Source: Bacteroidales bacterium
Lineage (GTDB): Bacteria > Bacteroidota > Bacteroidia > Bacteroidales > JAADJA01
Length of the DNA stretch: 21,120 nucleotides
Direction of reading: 5' to 3'
Assembly: GCA_029934735.1 (NCBI GenBank)
Contig: JAOZLR010000012.1
Coordinates: forward strand, 1 to 21,120
The notes below the pieces were generated by a model. It worked only from the letters and a program-made list of their open reading frames with translations, did no database searches and was not told the origin of the DNA. The position numbers and the translations under genes were made by a program. How positions within the stretch are numbered: position 1 is the stretch's first letter; each line of letters begins with the position of its first letter. Positions 1 to 7,374 of the stretch are shown here, in pieces.

Positions 1-662
1 CTAATCTCTGCAAGTATCTCATTGTCGGTATTAATAAATACTTTGCCATTGTTTTTAATGAGGAAGTTATAAAGTTCGCCTTTAGTCTTGATAACCCCTT
101 CAAAACTACCAAACCCTTCAAGGTGTGCTTTGCCGATATTTGTAATAATCCCGTAATCAGGTTGGGCAATATTGCATAGCAGCTCTATTTCTCCCGGATG
201 GTTGGCTCCCATTTCAACAACTGCAAATTCTTGCTCATCAGATAACGAAAGTAGAGTTAAGGGAACACCTATATGGTTATTAAAATTCCCTGTTGTAGCT
301 TTAATATTGAACTGGGATTCTAAGACTCTTGCTATAAGCTCCTTTGTTGTTGTTTTGCCATTTGTGCCTGTTATTCCGATTAAGGTAAGATTTAACTGCT
401 TTCTATGATAATGGGCCAGTTCCTGGAGGGTCGAAAGAACATCCCTTGTTAAAAGAAATTTCTTACTTGTTTTATGTTTTTTATCGTCGATAACAGCATA
501 AGCAGCGCCATTTTTAATTGCATCTTCTGCATATTTATTACCATCGAAGTTATCTCCTTTGAGAGCAAAGAATATTGAGTTTGGTGGAATATCCCTAGAA
601 TCTGTTGTGACTTTAGGGTATTGTTTATAAATCGAATAAAGGTCAACTATTGATATATTCAT
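1..662 (-). CDS. murF: UDP-N-acetylmuramoyl-tripeptide--D-alanyl-D-alanine ligase MurF (partial, C-terminus missing)
   Basis: This is the N-terminal 220 residues of MurF, the cytoplasmic ligase that adds D-Ala-D-Ala to the UDP-MurNAc-tripeptide, the last soluble step of peptidoglycan precursor synthesis. Reading the minus strand from the ATG at 662 gives an open frame to the window edge. It contains the Mur-ligase substrate-binding start (VTTDSRDIPPNSIFFALKGD, about residues 18-37), the ATP-binding P-loop GITGTNGKTTTKE near residue 96, the downstream TGNFNNHIGVPLT and VVEMGANHPGEI motifs, and ITNIGKAHLEGFGS. The usual protein is about 430-460 aa, so roughly half lies outside the window; no frameshift is visible. 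It follows gldJ on the same strand, but a terminator hairpin lies between them. The family call is secure; only the far end is unseen. Confidence 0.95.
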   Translation of the reverse strand, partial: MNISIVDLYSIYKQYPKVTTDSRDIPPNSIFFALKGDNFDGNKYAEDAIKNGAAYAVIDDKKHKTSKKFLLTRDVLSTLQELAHYHRKQLNLTLIGITGTNGKTTTKELIARVLESQFNIKATTGNFNNHIGVPLTLLSLSDEQEFAVVEMGANHPGEIELLCNIAQPDYGIITNIGKAHLEGFGSFEGVIKTKGELYNFLIKNNGKVFINTDNEILAEI

Positions 663-675
663 AAAGGCAAATTTA

Positions 676-713
676 ATAAAAAAACAAACCCCATATCTGT
701 AAAAGATATGGGG
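676..713 (-). terminator. Rho-independent terminator after gldJ
   Basis: A perfect 9-bp stem (CCCCATATC at 689-697 with GATATGGGG at 705-713) and a 7-base loop are followed on the minus strand by a T-rich run (688 down to about 676). It begins 24 bases after the gldJ stop codon and ends just before the murF start, so it should end or attenuate the porP-gldJ transcript. Confidence 0.8.
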
Positions 714-736
714 TCGTAATAATTTTACATAATATT

Positions 737-2206
737 TTAATATCCGGCAGGGTCACCAATACGATCCATAGCACACCGGAATCCAATATAATCGGTAGCT
801 CCGTTTTCGTCAAGAAATCTTCTTGTTGAAGGCATCATCCAATATGCATAATCTTTCCATGAACCACCTTTGTAAACTCTTGCTTTATCGTTTATCATTG
901 TGGTAACTGTGTAGTCATACATAGTGCTTGAATGTGAATCCTGCTCCTGTTTAAGCCAATCATCCTTATTTATGGTTGATTCATAGTCACCATCTTTATA
1001 ATTTATGTTATCGGCTTTTCTGTAATTTTTCCTGTCTATAAGGTCTTCGGCAGGAACAGGCTCATATTTTAATCTTCCAAATTCATCTTTTTCAGCTATC
1101 AATCCTTCGGAGTCTCTGACTTTCCTTTTGAAAATATTTCCTCTGTAAGGGTCAAGGTCAGACATATCTTCATAAGATAGTGGCCTGTAAACATCACTCA
1201 CCCATTCACTAACATTGCCTGCCATGTTGAAAAGTCCAAAATCATTGGGCCAGAACGAACCGACTGGAGCAGGAATAATAGCACCATCATTTAGAGACCC
1301 TGCAATGCCAGCGTAATCACCTTTGCCTCTTTTGAAATTGGCAACAAAACTTCCGTAATAATGTTTTTCATTTGTACGTGTTACATACCCGTTCCAGGGA
1401 TATATTCTTCTGTCAACCACACGCTCATAGACATTATTACCAACGAGTGCAAGCGCAGCATATTCCCACTCGGCCTCAGTTGGTAGCCTGTAGTTGGGAA
1501 GCATAATGCCGTCTTCCATACGTACACTTCTTTCTCCGGTACTATTTGGATTCAGGTCCTGAAGATTTTTATTAACAAGGCCCTCATATTGTCCTGCGAG
1601 ATATGCTTCTGTGTTAAAGTTATTTTCATTTAACTGATCTGGATCGGGGTCAAGAATTCCACGTTCAACAAGGAGCATTTCATTAACCCTGTCTGTTCTC
1701 CAGGCACAGTAGTCATTTGCCTGAACCCACTTAATGCCAACCACCGGATAGAAGTGGTAAGCCGGGTGACGCAAATAGAGCTGAACCATTGGCTCGTTGA
1801 AAGCCAGCCTGTCTCTCCACACAAGTGTGTCGGGAAGAGCTTTACGGTAAACCTCAGGATAATCTGATCCAAAAACTCTGTTGATCCAGAATAGATATTC
1901 CAGATAGTCAACATTGGCAACTTCTGTTTCATCCATATAGAATGACCTAACGGTTACCTTTCTTGGCGGACTATTATGTTCATACATAGGGTCGTCGTAA
2001 TTAGCTCCCATTGTAAAACTCCCACCTTCGATCATGACAAGTCCGGGCCCTGTCATTTGCCCCTGATACTCAGCAACTTCAAATCCGCCATTCTTCGGAT
2101 CATTGTAATCCCAGCCTGTTGTAGCTGATTTTTCTTTGGAACAAGAAGTGATTAAAACCATTGCTCCTAAAACAATAAAAGCTGATAAGAAACTTAGATA
2201 TCTCAT
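737..2206 (-). CDS. gldJ: Gliding motility / type IX secretion lipoprotein GldJ
   Basis: This 489-aa lipoprotein matches GldJ, an outer-membrane lipoprotein with a formylglycine-generating-enzyme (sulfatase-modifying factor) fold, related to GldK/PorK. GldJ is needed for stable GldK and for T9SS function and gliding in Flavobacterium. Residues 1-22 form a lipoprotein signal ending in LITSC, with Cys22 as the lipidation site. GldJ hallmarks follow: TGWDYNDPKNGGFE after the signal, GPGLVMIEGGSFTMG, SFYMDETEVAN, PDTLVWRDRLAFNE, LRHPAYHFYPVVG and WRTDRVNEM. The C-terminal FGE-type end reads VYKGGSWKDYAYWM and GFRCAMD. The gene lies 28 bases after the porP-like gene, so the two are probably co-transcribed; a terminator follows. 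Its position beside murF and near porU matches the porU-gldJ-murF order known in flavobacteria, which favours GldJ over PorK/GldK. PorK-type enzymes remain the alternative family member. Confidence 0.88.
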   Translation of the reverse strand: MRYLSFLSAFIVLGAMVLITSCSKEKSATTGWDYNDPKNGGFEVAEYQGQMTGPGLVMIEGGSFTMGANYDDPMYEHNSPPRKVTVRSFYMDETEVANVDYLEYLFWINRVFGSDYPEVYRKALPDTLVWRDRLAFNEPMVQLYLRHPAYHFYPVVGIKWVQANDYCAWRTDRVNEMLLVERGILDPDPDQLNENNFNTEAYLAGQYEGLVNKNLQDLNPNSTGERSVRMEDGIMLPNYRLPTEAEWEYAALALVGNNVYERVVDRRIYPWNGYVTRTNEKHYYGSFVANFKRGKGDYAGIAGSLNDGAIIPAPVGSFWPNDFGLFNMAGNVSEWVSDVYRPLSYEDMSDLDPYRGNIFKRKVRDSEGLIAEKDEFGRLKYEPVPAEDLIDRKNYRKADNINYKDGDYESTINKDDWLKQEQDSHSSTMYDYTVTTMINDKARVYKGGSWKDYAYWMMPSTRRFLDENGATDYIGFRCAMDRIGDPAGY

Positions 2207-2234
2207 AGTTTTTAAAAATTTGATGCAAAAATAA

Positions 2235-3218
2235 CTAAAATTCCGGACATTTTATTGCCCCGGGTCTATTTCTTTTTTTATTACAATTTATTAACATTGC
2301 CAGTGATACTTCATGTGCCCCGCCTGAAGTTCCTTTCAAATGTGACATTGAGAGGTCATATGAGTACCCAAATCTGAATCTTTTTTGTTTCAATCCAACC
2401 ATAAAAATTGCGCCGTCGGCATTTTCAAAATTGTGTCTGAACCACGCCCCTACAACAAGAGGGTACTTTTCAACATTTAAACCTATATTCATTTGATGCA
2501 TATTTCCCTGCATCTGAAATATTAATTGCGGCAAAAATACAAAATCCTTGCTATTAATATCATAACCATTTCCTGATAATATCCTTGCACCTGCATGTAC
2601 GGTATATTTTCTGTAAAGTTTGCTATTGTCAGTTTGATTGTAATAGTTAAGATTTGGTTCCGACAGGTGATCTGCAGAAATACCAATAAAAAAGAGCTCT
2701 TTTATGCCGAGTAATAATCCAAACGAGAAGTCAGGTACCATAACTGTACTATTGTCCGGAGGTACTTCACCTGTTTGCCCGGTGTTTATCATATCCTGAA
2801 ATATTAGCTTATCAAAGTTGAATTTCTGATAATGAAATGTTGCTTCAGCACCTGCATTTAGCTGTACTTCACGACTGACAGTCAGATGATATGAATAAAT
2901 CAGGCTTGCCCTGTTTGTTACAAAAGTTCCGTTTCCGGCATTGTCTGAGTTTACAAGAATCCCTAATCCGCTTGAAATAGATTCCATTGAAAAATCAGCA
3001 GAAGCATTATATGTCACAAAGTTCCCCGGAATTGAAGGCCATTGGTTTCTGTAATTGAAAATTATTCGTGAGCATTCGCCTGTTCCGGCTAGTGCCGGAT
3101 TAAGATATAATGGGTTGGCATAAAATTGCGAAAATTCAGGATCCTGAGCCTGCACACTAAGCACAGTCAAAACCTGCGACATTAGAATTGTTCCTAATAT
3201 GTTGCAATATAATCTCAA
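2235..3218 (-). CDS. PorP/SprF family type IX secretion outer-membrane protein
   Basis: This 327-aa protein belongs to the PorP/SprF family of Bacteroidota outer-membrane beta-barrels. These act in T9SS function (PorP, bound to PorK/PorN rings) or in secretion and anchoring of particular type-B CTD substrates (SprF). Residues 1-25 form a signal peptide with a likely cut after VQA. The family signature follows at once: DPEFSQFYANPLYLNPALAG, then FNYRNQWPSIPG and a run of amphipathic strands (YSYHLTV, GAEATFHYQKFNF, FSFGLLLGIKELFFIGISAD, IFMVGLKQKRFRFGYSYDLS). The end reads GGAHEVSLAMLI, as usual for the family. It is first in a probable two-gene operon with gldJ and diverges from porU. The window shows no porKLMN genes and no long adhesin beside it. 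Whether it is the core PorP or a paralogue serving a specific cargo cannot be told from the sequence, so no symbol is given. Confidence 0.9.
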   Translation of the reverse strand: MRLYCNILGTILMSQVLTVLSVQAQDPEFSQFYANPLYLNPALAGTGECSRIIFNYRNQWPSIPGNFVTYNASADFSMESISSGLGILVNSDNAGNGTFVTNRASLIYSYHLTVSREVQLNAGAEATFHYQKFNFDKLIFQDMINTGQTGEVPPDNSTVMVPDFSFGLLLGIKELFFIGISADHLSEPNLNYYNQTDNSKLYRKYTVHAGARILSGNGYDINSKDFVFLPQLIFQMQGNMHQMNIGLNVEKYPLVVGAWFRHNFENADGAIFMVGLKQKRFRFGYSYDLSMSHLKGTSGGAHEVSLAMLINCNKKRNRPGAIKCPEF

Positions 3219-3251
3219 TTATCCTCTAATTTTTGTATAAAATTCGGTCAG

Positions 3252-3277
3252 TAAAAATATGCTTTTTTTTCTATCAA
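3252..3277 (-). promoter_or_regulatory. Possible promoter of the porP-like/gldJ operon
   Basis: On the minus strand a TATTTTTA (-7 type, last base off consensus) spans 3259-3252. A TTG lies 15 bases upstream at 3277-3275, slightly closer than usual. The implied leader would be about 25-30 bases. The region is so AT-rich that a chance match is quite possible. Confidence 0.22.
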
Positions 3278-3289
3278 CAGGAAACTTTA

Positions 3290-3310
3290 TACAATATATA
3301 ATGTATTGTA
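3290..3310. repeat. Inverted repeat in the porP/porU divergent spacer
   Basis: TACAATA (3290-3296) and TATTGTA (3304-3310) form a perfect 7-bp dyad with a 7-base spacer. It sits just upstream of the possible porP promoter and about 75 bases upstream of the porU promoter, so it could be an operator for either. With this base composition it may equally be chance. Confidence 0.25.
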
Positions 3311-3386
3311 ACGTTAGTTATTCAATTTTAGTTTCAATATAGCTGAATTTAACAATTTTATAAAAAGTTTTATTAATTAGAAGTAC

Positions 3387-3414
3387 TTGCCTATACAAAA
3401 TTATTCTACTTTTA
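3387..3414 (+). promoter_or_regulatory. Probable Bacteroidota-type promoter of porU
   Basis: TTG (3387-3389) is followed after 17 bases by TACTTTTA (3407-3414), which fits the TTG/TAnnTTTG pattern except for the last base. Transcription would begin near 3421, giving a leader of about 30 bases before the ATG at 3454. Confidence 0.4.
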
Positions 3415-3453
3415 GCTACCCGAAAATTCATTAAAAAATTAAAATTAGTTATT

Positions 3454-6400
3454 ATGAGGCATATTGTTTTTGTAATTTTATTCTTGTTTACGCTTTCTGT
3501 ACCATTACATCTGCTTTCTGAAAATTCAGAGTATCAAAGGACAATAAAATGGAATGGTGTGGAAAAAATTGAGATTGCTTATAATGAGTATATACCTGTC
3601 CTGACATTTGAAGGGGCCGGGCACGAAAGAGCAAACAATTTTCTCCCTGAATACTTCGAGAGGATTTCTGTTAATTCTTCGGGGAGTTTTAATGTTACGA
3701 TTATTGATCGTATTTTTGAAACAGTTCCTGAAAATGAAACTGATAATATACAGGGATTGGATATTCTTGATGATCATGTATTGGTCAACAGTCATATCTC
3801 TTTTGACAGAAAGAAACCTTTTGCAACTATTTCATTTATTCCCCTAAGAAAAAATGATCTGACAGGGCAATACGAAAGACTTGTTTCATTTAAAATTCAT
3901 ATTGAATCTGATAATTCTTCCACAAAAAATAGTTTCGGAGATACGGTTTCGTATGTTGAGCACTCTGTACTGGCGTCAGGTGATTGGTATAAAATTGCCG
4001 TAAATAATGATGGGATTTACAAATTATCTTATACGGATTTGCAAAGTTATGGGATTAATGTAGGCTCGGTAAATCCAAAAAATATAAGAATTTATGGAAT
4101 AAATGCCGGCATGCTTCCTGAAGACCCTACAAAGTTCAGATACGATGACTTGCAGGAACTTTCAATTTTTGTTGAAGGTGAGGATGATAATGTGTTGAAT
4201 AGTGGCGACTATGTGCTTTTTTATGGACAGGGGCCAAATGCCTGGATCTACAAGGAGCTGGATCAGTCTTACCGGCAACAGATGAATTTATACTCCGAGT
4301 ATTCATATTATTTTCTAACTGTTGATCTTGGAGAGGGTAAGCGAATAGATGAACAGTTGTGGCCTTCGGAGGATCCAACTGATTTTGTTTCAACATATAC
4401 TGATGCAGTGCATCATGAAGTTGATGAAACTAACCTGATTAATTCGGGACGACTCTGGTATGGCGAAACTTTTGACTTATATAATGATATGGTATTGGAG
4501 TATAGCTTCCCTGATTTCGACCCCAATTCGGTTGCGTATTTTAAAGCTGATGTTGCTGCGAGGTCTCCTGTAACAAGCTCATTTAAGTTTTATGTAAATA
4601 ATAGTCAGGTTCTGAGTCTCAATGTTGCACATATCCCGGACATGTCAAATCAGCAATCTGATTATGCAAAAACTGCTTCTAACCATGTTTATTTTGATAT
4701 GCCCGGACCTGATTTGGAAATCAAAGTCGTTTACAGCAAACCTCAGGCTACATCAGTAGGATGGCTCAACTATTTTACAATTAATGTTGTCAGGAAACTT
4801 AATTTTACAGGCGGGCAGACTTCTTTTCGTAATTTAAACTCTGTTGGAATTGATGTTGTGTCGGAATATACTATTAGCAATGCAAGTTCTGAAGTTCTGG
4901 TGTGGAATGTCTCTGATCCTATTAATGTAAGCAGAATGAAAACCTCTCTTACGGGAAGCAAAATGAAATTCAGAATAGATGCAAATGATGCTAAGGGGTT
5001 TATTGCCTGGGATGGAGCATCTTTTAATTCTCCCGGATTTATCGAAAAAGTCTCTAACCAGGACTTGCATGGTATGGATGATAATGAACTGATTATAATT
5101 GTGTACCCTGCATTTCTTGAAGAAGCAAAACGTCTCGCTGACTTTCACAGGACACATGACGATATTTCAACTTTTGTTGTTACACCACAAACTATTTATA
5201 ATGAGTTTTCGGCAGGAAGGCAAGATATTACAGCGATAAGAGATTTTATGAAAATGTTGTACGACAGGCCTTTGTCAGGTAATAGTATTAATTATCTTTT
5301 AATGTTTGGTGATGCTTCATTTGATTATAAAGACAGGGAAGAGAACAATACTAATTTTGTTCCAACATGGGAGTCGCCCAACTCTATCAATTATGTGAGC
5401 TCTGTTGCTTCAGATGATTTCTTCGGATTTCTTGATTATGTTCCAAATGATGATATGGTTGACCTTTGTATTGGTAGATTTGTTGTTGATAATGTTAGCC
5501 AGGCGGAAAATGCTGTTGATAAAGTAGTTAGTTACACAACAAATACCGACAAGGTAATGGGTGATTGGCGGAATGTTGTTTGTCTTGTTGCCGATGATCA
5601 GGATAATAATTTACATCTTAACGATTCTGAGAAACTTGCCATAATGATTGATACCCTTGATAAAACTATTAATGTTGATAAGATATATTTTGACGCTTAC
5701 AAGCAGGTGTCAACTCCCGGAGGACAAAAATATCCCGATGTTAACCGTGACATAAATGCCAGAATGGAGAAAGGTACATTCATTATGAACTATGTGGGGC
5801 ATGGAGGTGAACTTGGATGGGCTCATGAAGGAGTTCTTGATAATAAGGATATTCTGAGTTGGCGTAACTGGGATAAACTCGCAGTATTTGTTACCGCTAC
5901 TTGTGAATTCAGCCGCTTTGATGATCCCGCGAGAGTTTCAGCAGGTGAAAATGTATTTCTTAACCCTAACGGTGGTGCTATCTCTTTATTTACAACAACC
6001 CGTCCTACTTATGCCTCAGGAAATGCTGCATTAAACAGAAGCTTTTTTAAATTTGCCCTGACAAAATCGGATGGTGAATACAGAAGAATGGGAGATGTGA
6101 TACGTCTGGCGAAGAATGAAGCAGGTTCTTCTGCAAATGGTAGAAAATTTATTTTATTGGGTGACCCGGCTATTAACTTTGCATTTCCCGAGGAAAAAGT
6201 TGTTACTCTGGCTGTCAATGATGTTAGCATATCCGAACCAATTGATACTCTAAAAGCTCTAAGCAATGTAACCATAAGCGGTGAGTTGCAGGATAATAAC
6301 GGGAATACACTAACTGGTTTTAACGGCACACTTTACCCGACCATTTTTGATAAGCCATTTCCTTATACTACACTCGGGAATGATTACAATAGCTTCCCTA

Positions 6401-7266
6401 CAACCTTTTATATACAAAAGAATCCTCTGTATAAAGGTAAGGCAAGTGTTGAAAATGGTGAGTGGTCTTTCTCTTTTATTGTTCCAAAGGATATTGCATA
6501 TCAGTTCGGATTTGGAAAGTTTAGTTATTATGCAAAAAATGAAGATACAGATGCAGCCGGATATTTTCTGGATGTAGTAGTTGGGGGTTATAATGCTTTT
6601 GCTGCTGCTGATGATGTTGGGCCGGTGATTAAGCTATATATGAATGATGAGAGTTTTGTGTTTGGAGGTTTAACCGACCAAAATCCAATTTTACTGGCTG
6701 ATATTTTTGATGAAAGTGGAATAAACACTGTGGGAAGCGGTATCGGGCACGATATTGTTGCAACAATTGACAATGAATCAAATTTTATATTGAATGACTA
6801 TTATGAAGCTTCACTTAATGATTATAAATATGGTGCAGTAGAATATCCATTTTTCAATCTTAGTAATGGATGGCACTCACTTACGTTAAGAGTCTGGGAT
6901 GTATATAATAACTCATCCGAAGCATATACCGAATTTGTTGTGGCCGAATCATCTGAAATGGCCCTGAATTATCTTATGAATTATCCAAACCCGTTTAAAA
7001 CCGAGACAGTTTTTTCATTTGAGCATAATCAGTCACAGGAACCTATTGAAGTTAAAATTGAAATTTTTTCGATTTCGGGCCAACTGGTTAAAACAATTTC
7101 TGATATTTACAATTCAGGAGGTTATAAGTATAAATCCTTTAAATGGGATGGTTGTGATGATGGTGGCGAAAAATTGAATCAGGGGATTTATGTTTACCGT
7201 GTAATTGTGCAAAATTCTGACGGGACAGTTTCTCATGATAATAACAAGCTGGTTATTTTGAAATAA
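3454..7266 (+). CDS. porU: Type IX secretion system sortase PorU (C25 peptidase), first copy
   Basis: This 1270-aa secreted protein has the build of PorU, the T9SS sortase. PorU cleaves the C-terminal signal from exported cargo at the cell surface and joins the cargo to A-LPS, working with PorV, PorQ and PorZ. A signal peptide covers about residues 1-22. A beta-rich N-terminal region follows, containing HSVLASGDWYKIAV and VNPKNIRIYG. The gingipain-like C25 domain spans about 543-908. It carries the catalytic His783 in NYVGHGGELGW and Cys817 in VTATCEFSRFDD, plus LLMFGDASFDYKDR, DDFFGFLD and LLGDPAINFAF. After further beta domains, the last ~95 residues form a T9SS sorting-type domain starting NYPNPF, with WDGCDDGG and LNQGIYVYRV, and ending NKLVILK; PorU is known to keep its own. 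The gene is slightly longer than the P. gingivalis protein (about 1158 aa). It diverges from porP/gldJ and is followed by a terminator and a paralogue. Of the two copies, its place nearest gldJ makes it the better candidate orthologue, but this is inference. Confidence 0.9.
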   Translation: MRHIVFVILFLFTLSVPLHLLSENSEYQRTIKWNGVEKIEIAYNEYIPVLTFEGAGHERANNFLPEYFERISVNSSGSFNVTIIDRIFETVPENETDNIQGLDILDDHVLVNSHISFDRKKPFATISFIPLRKNDLTGQYERLVSFKIHIESDNSSTKNSFGDTVSYVEHSVLASGDWYKIAVNNDGIYKLSYTDLQSYGINVGSVNPKNIRIYGINAGMLPEDPTKFRYDDLQELSIFVEGEDDNVLNSGDYVLFYGQGPNAWIYKELDQSYRQQMNLYSEYSYYFLTVDLGEGKRIDEQLWPSEDPTDFVSTYTDAVHHEVDETNLINSGRLWYGETFDLYNDMVLEYSFPDFDPNSVAYFKADVAARSPVTSSFKFYVNNSQVLSLNVAHIPDMSNQQSDYAKTASNHVYFDMPGPDLEIKVVYSKPQATSVGWLNYFTINVVRKLNFTGGQTSFRNLNSVGIDVVSEYTISNASSEVLVWNVSDPINVSRMKTSLTGSKMKFRIDANDAKGFIAWDGASFNSPGFIEKVSNQDLHGMDDNELIIIVYPAFLEEAKRLADFHRTHDDISTFVVTPQTIYNEFSAGRQDITAIRDFMKMLYDRPLSGNSINYLLMFGDASFDYKDREENNTNFVPTWESPNSINYVSSVASDDFFGFLDYVPNDDMVDLCIGRFVVDNVSQAENAVDKVVSYTTNTDKVMGDWRNVVCLVADDQDNNLHLNDSEKLAIMIDTLDKTINVDKIYFDAYKQVSTPGGQKYPDVNRDINARMEKGTFIMNYVGHGGELGWAHEGVLDNKDILSWRNWDKLAVFVTATCEFSRFDDPARVSAGENVFLNPNGGAISLFTTTRPTYASGNAALNRSFFKFALTKSDGEYRRMGDVIRLAKNEAGSSANGRKFILLGDPAINFAFPEEKVVTLAVNDVSISEPIDTLKALSNVTISGELQDNNGNTLTGFNGTLYPTIFDKPFPYTTLGNDYNSFPTTFYIQKNPLYKGKASVENGEWSFSFIVPKDIAYQFGFGKFSYYAKNEDTDAAGYFLDVVVGGYNAFAAADDVGPVIKLYMNDESFVFGGLTDQNPILLADIFDESGINTVGSGIGHDIVATIDNESNFILNDYYEASLNDYKYGAVEYPFFNLSNGWHSLTLRVWDVYNNSSEAYTEFVVAESSEMALNYLMNYPNPFKTETVFSFEHNQSQEPIEVKIEIFSISGQLVKTISDIYNSGGYKYKSFKWDGCDDGGEKLNQGIYVYRVIVQNSDGTVSHDNNKLVILK

Positions 7267-7307
7267 ACTGTAAAACGCAACTATTTAAGAATAATGAACG
7301 TCTTATA

Positions 7308-7351
7308 ATATTAGCCTGGATATATCAGGCTAATATATTTTTAGTATTTTT
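7308..7351 (+). terminator. Rho-independent terminator after the first porU copy
   Basis: An 11-bp perfect stem (7308-7318 with 7326-7336, core TTAGCCTG/CAGGCTAA) with a 7-base loop is followed by the T-rich run ATTTTTAGTATTTTT. It begins about 40 bases after the porU stop codon. The T-rich tail overlaps the probable -7 box of the next gene. Confidence 0.7.
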
Positions 7352-7352
7352 G
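7345..7352 (+). promoter_or_regulatory. Probable -7 element of the second porU copy
   Basis: TATTTTTG matches the Bacteroidota -7 consensus TAnnTTTG exactly. It lies 22 bases before the ATG at 7375, so transcription would start about 16 bases upstream of the gene. No TTG is found at the expected -33 position, which falls inside the terminator loop; the call rests on the -7 box alone. Confidence 0.35.
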
Positions 7353-7374
7353 TGCTTGTTTGGGTAATCTTAAA

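Noticed and set aside
172..408. 78-codon plus-strand ORF
   Set aside because: It lies antisense inside the clearly coding murF frame and has no recognisable motif.
7360..7374. TTG start extending the second porU copy by five residues
   Set aside because: The ATG at 7375 gives a normal signal peptide and places His783 and Cys817 at the same numbers as in the first copy.
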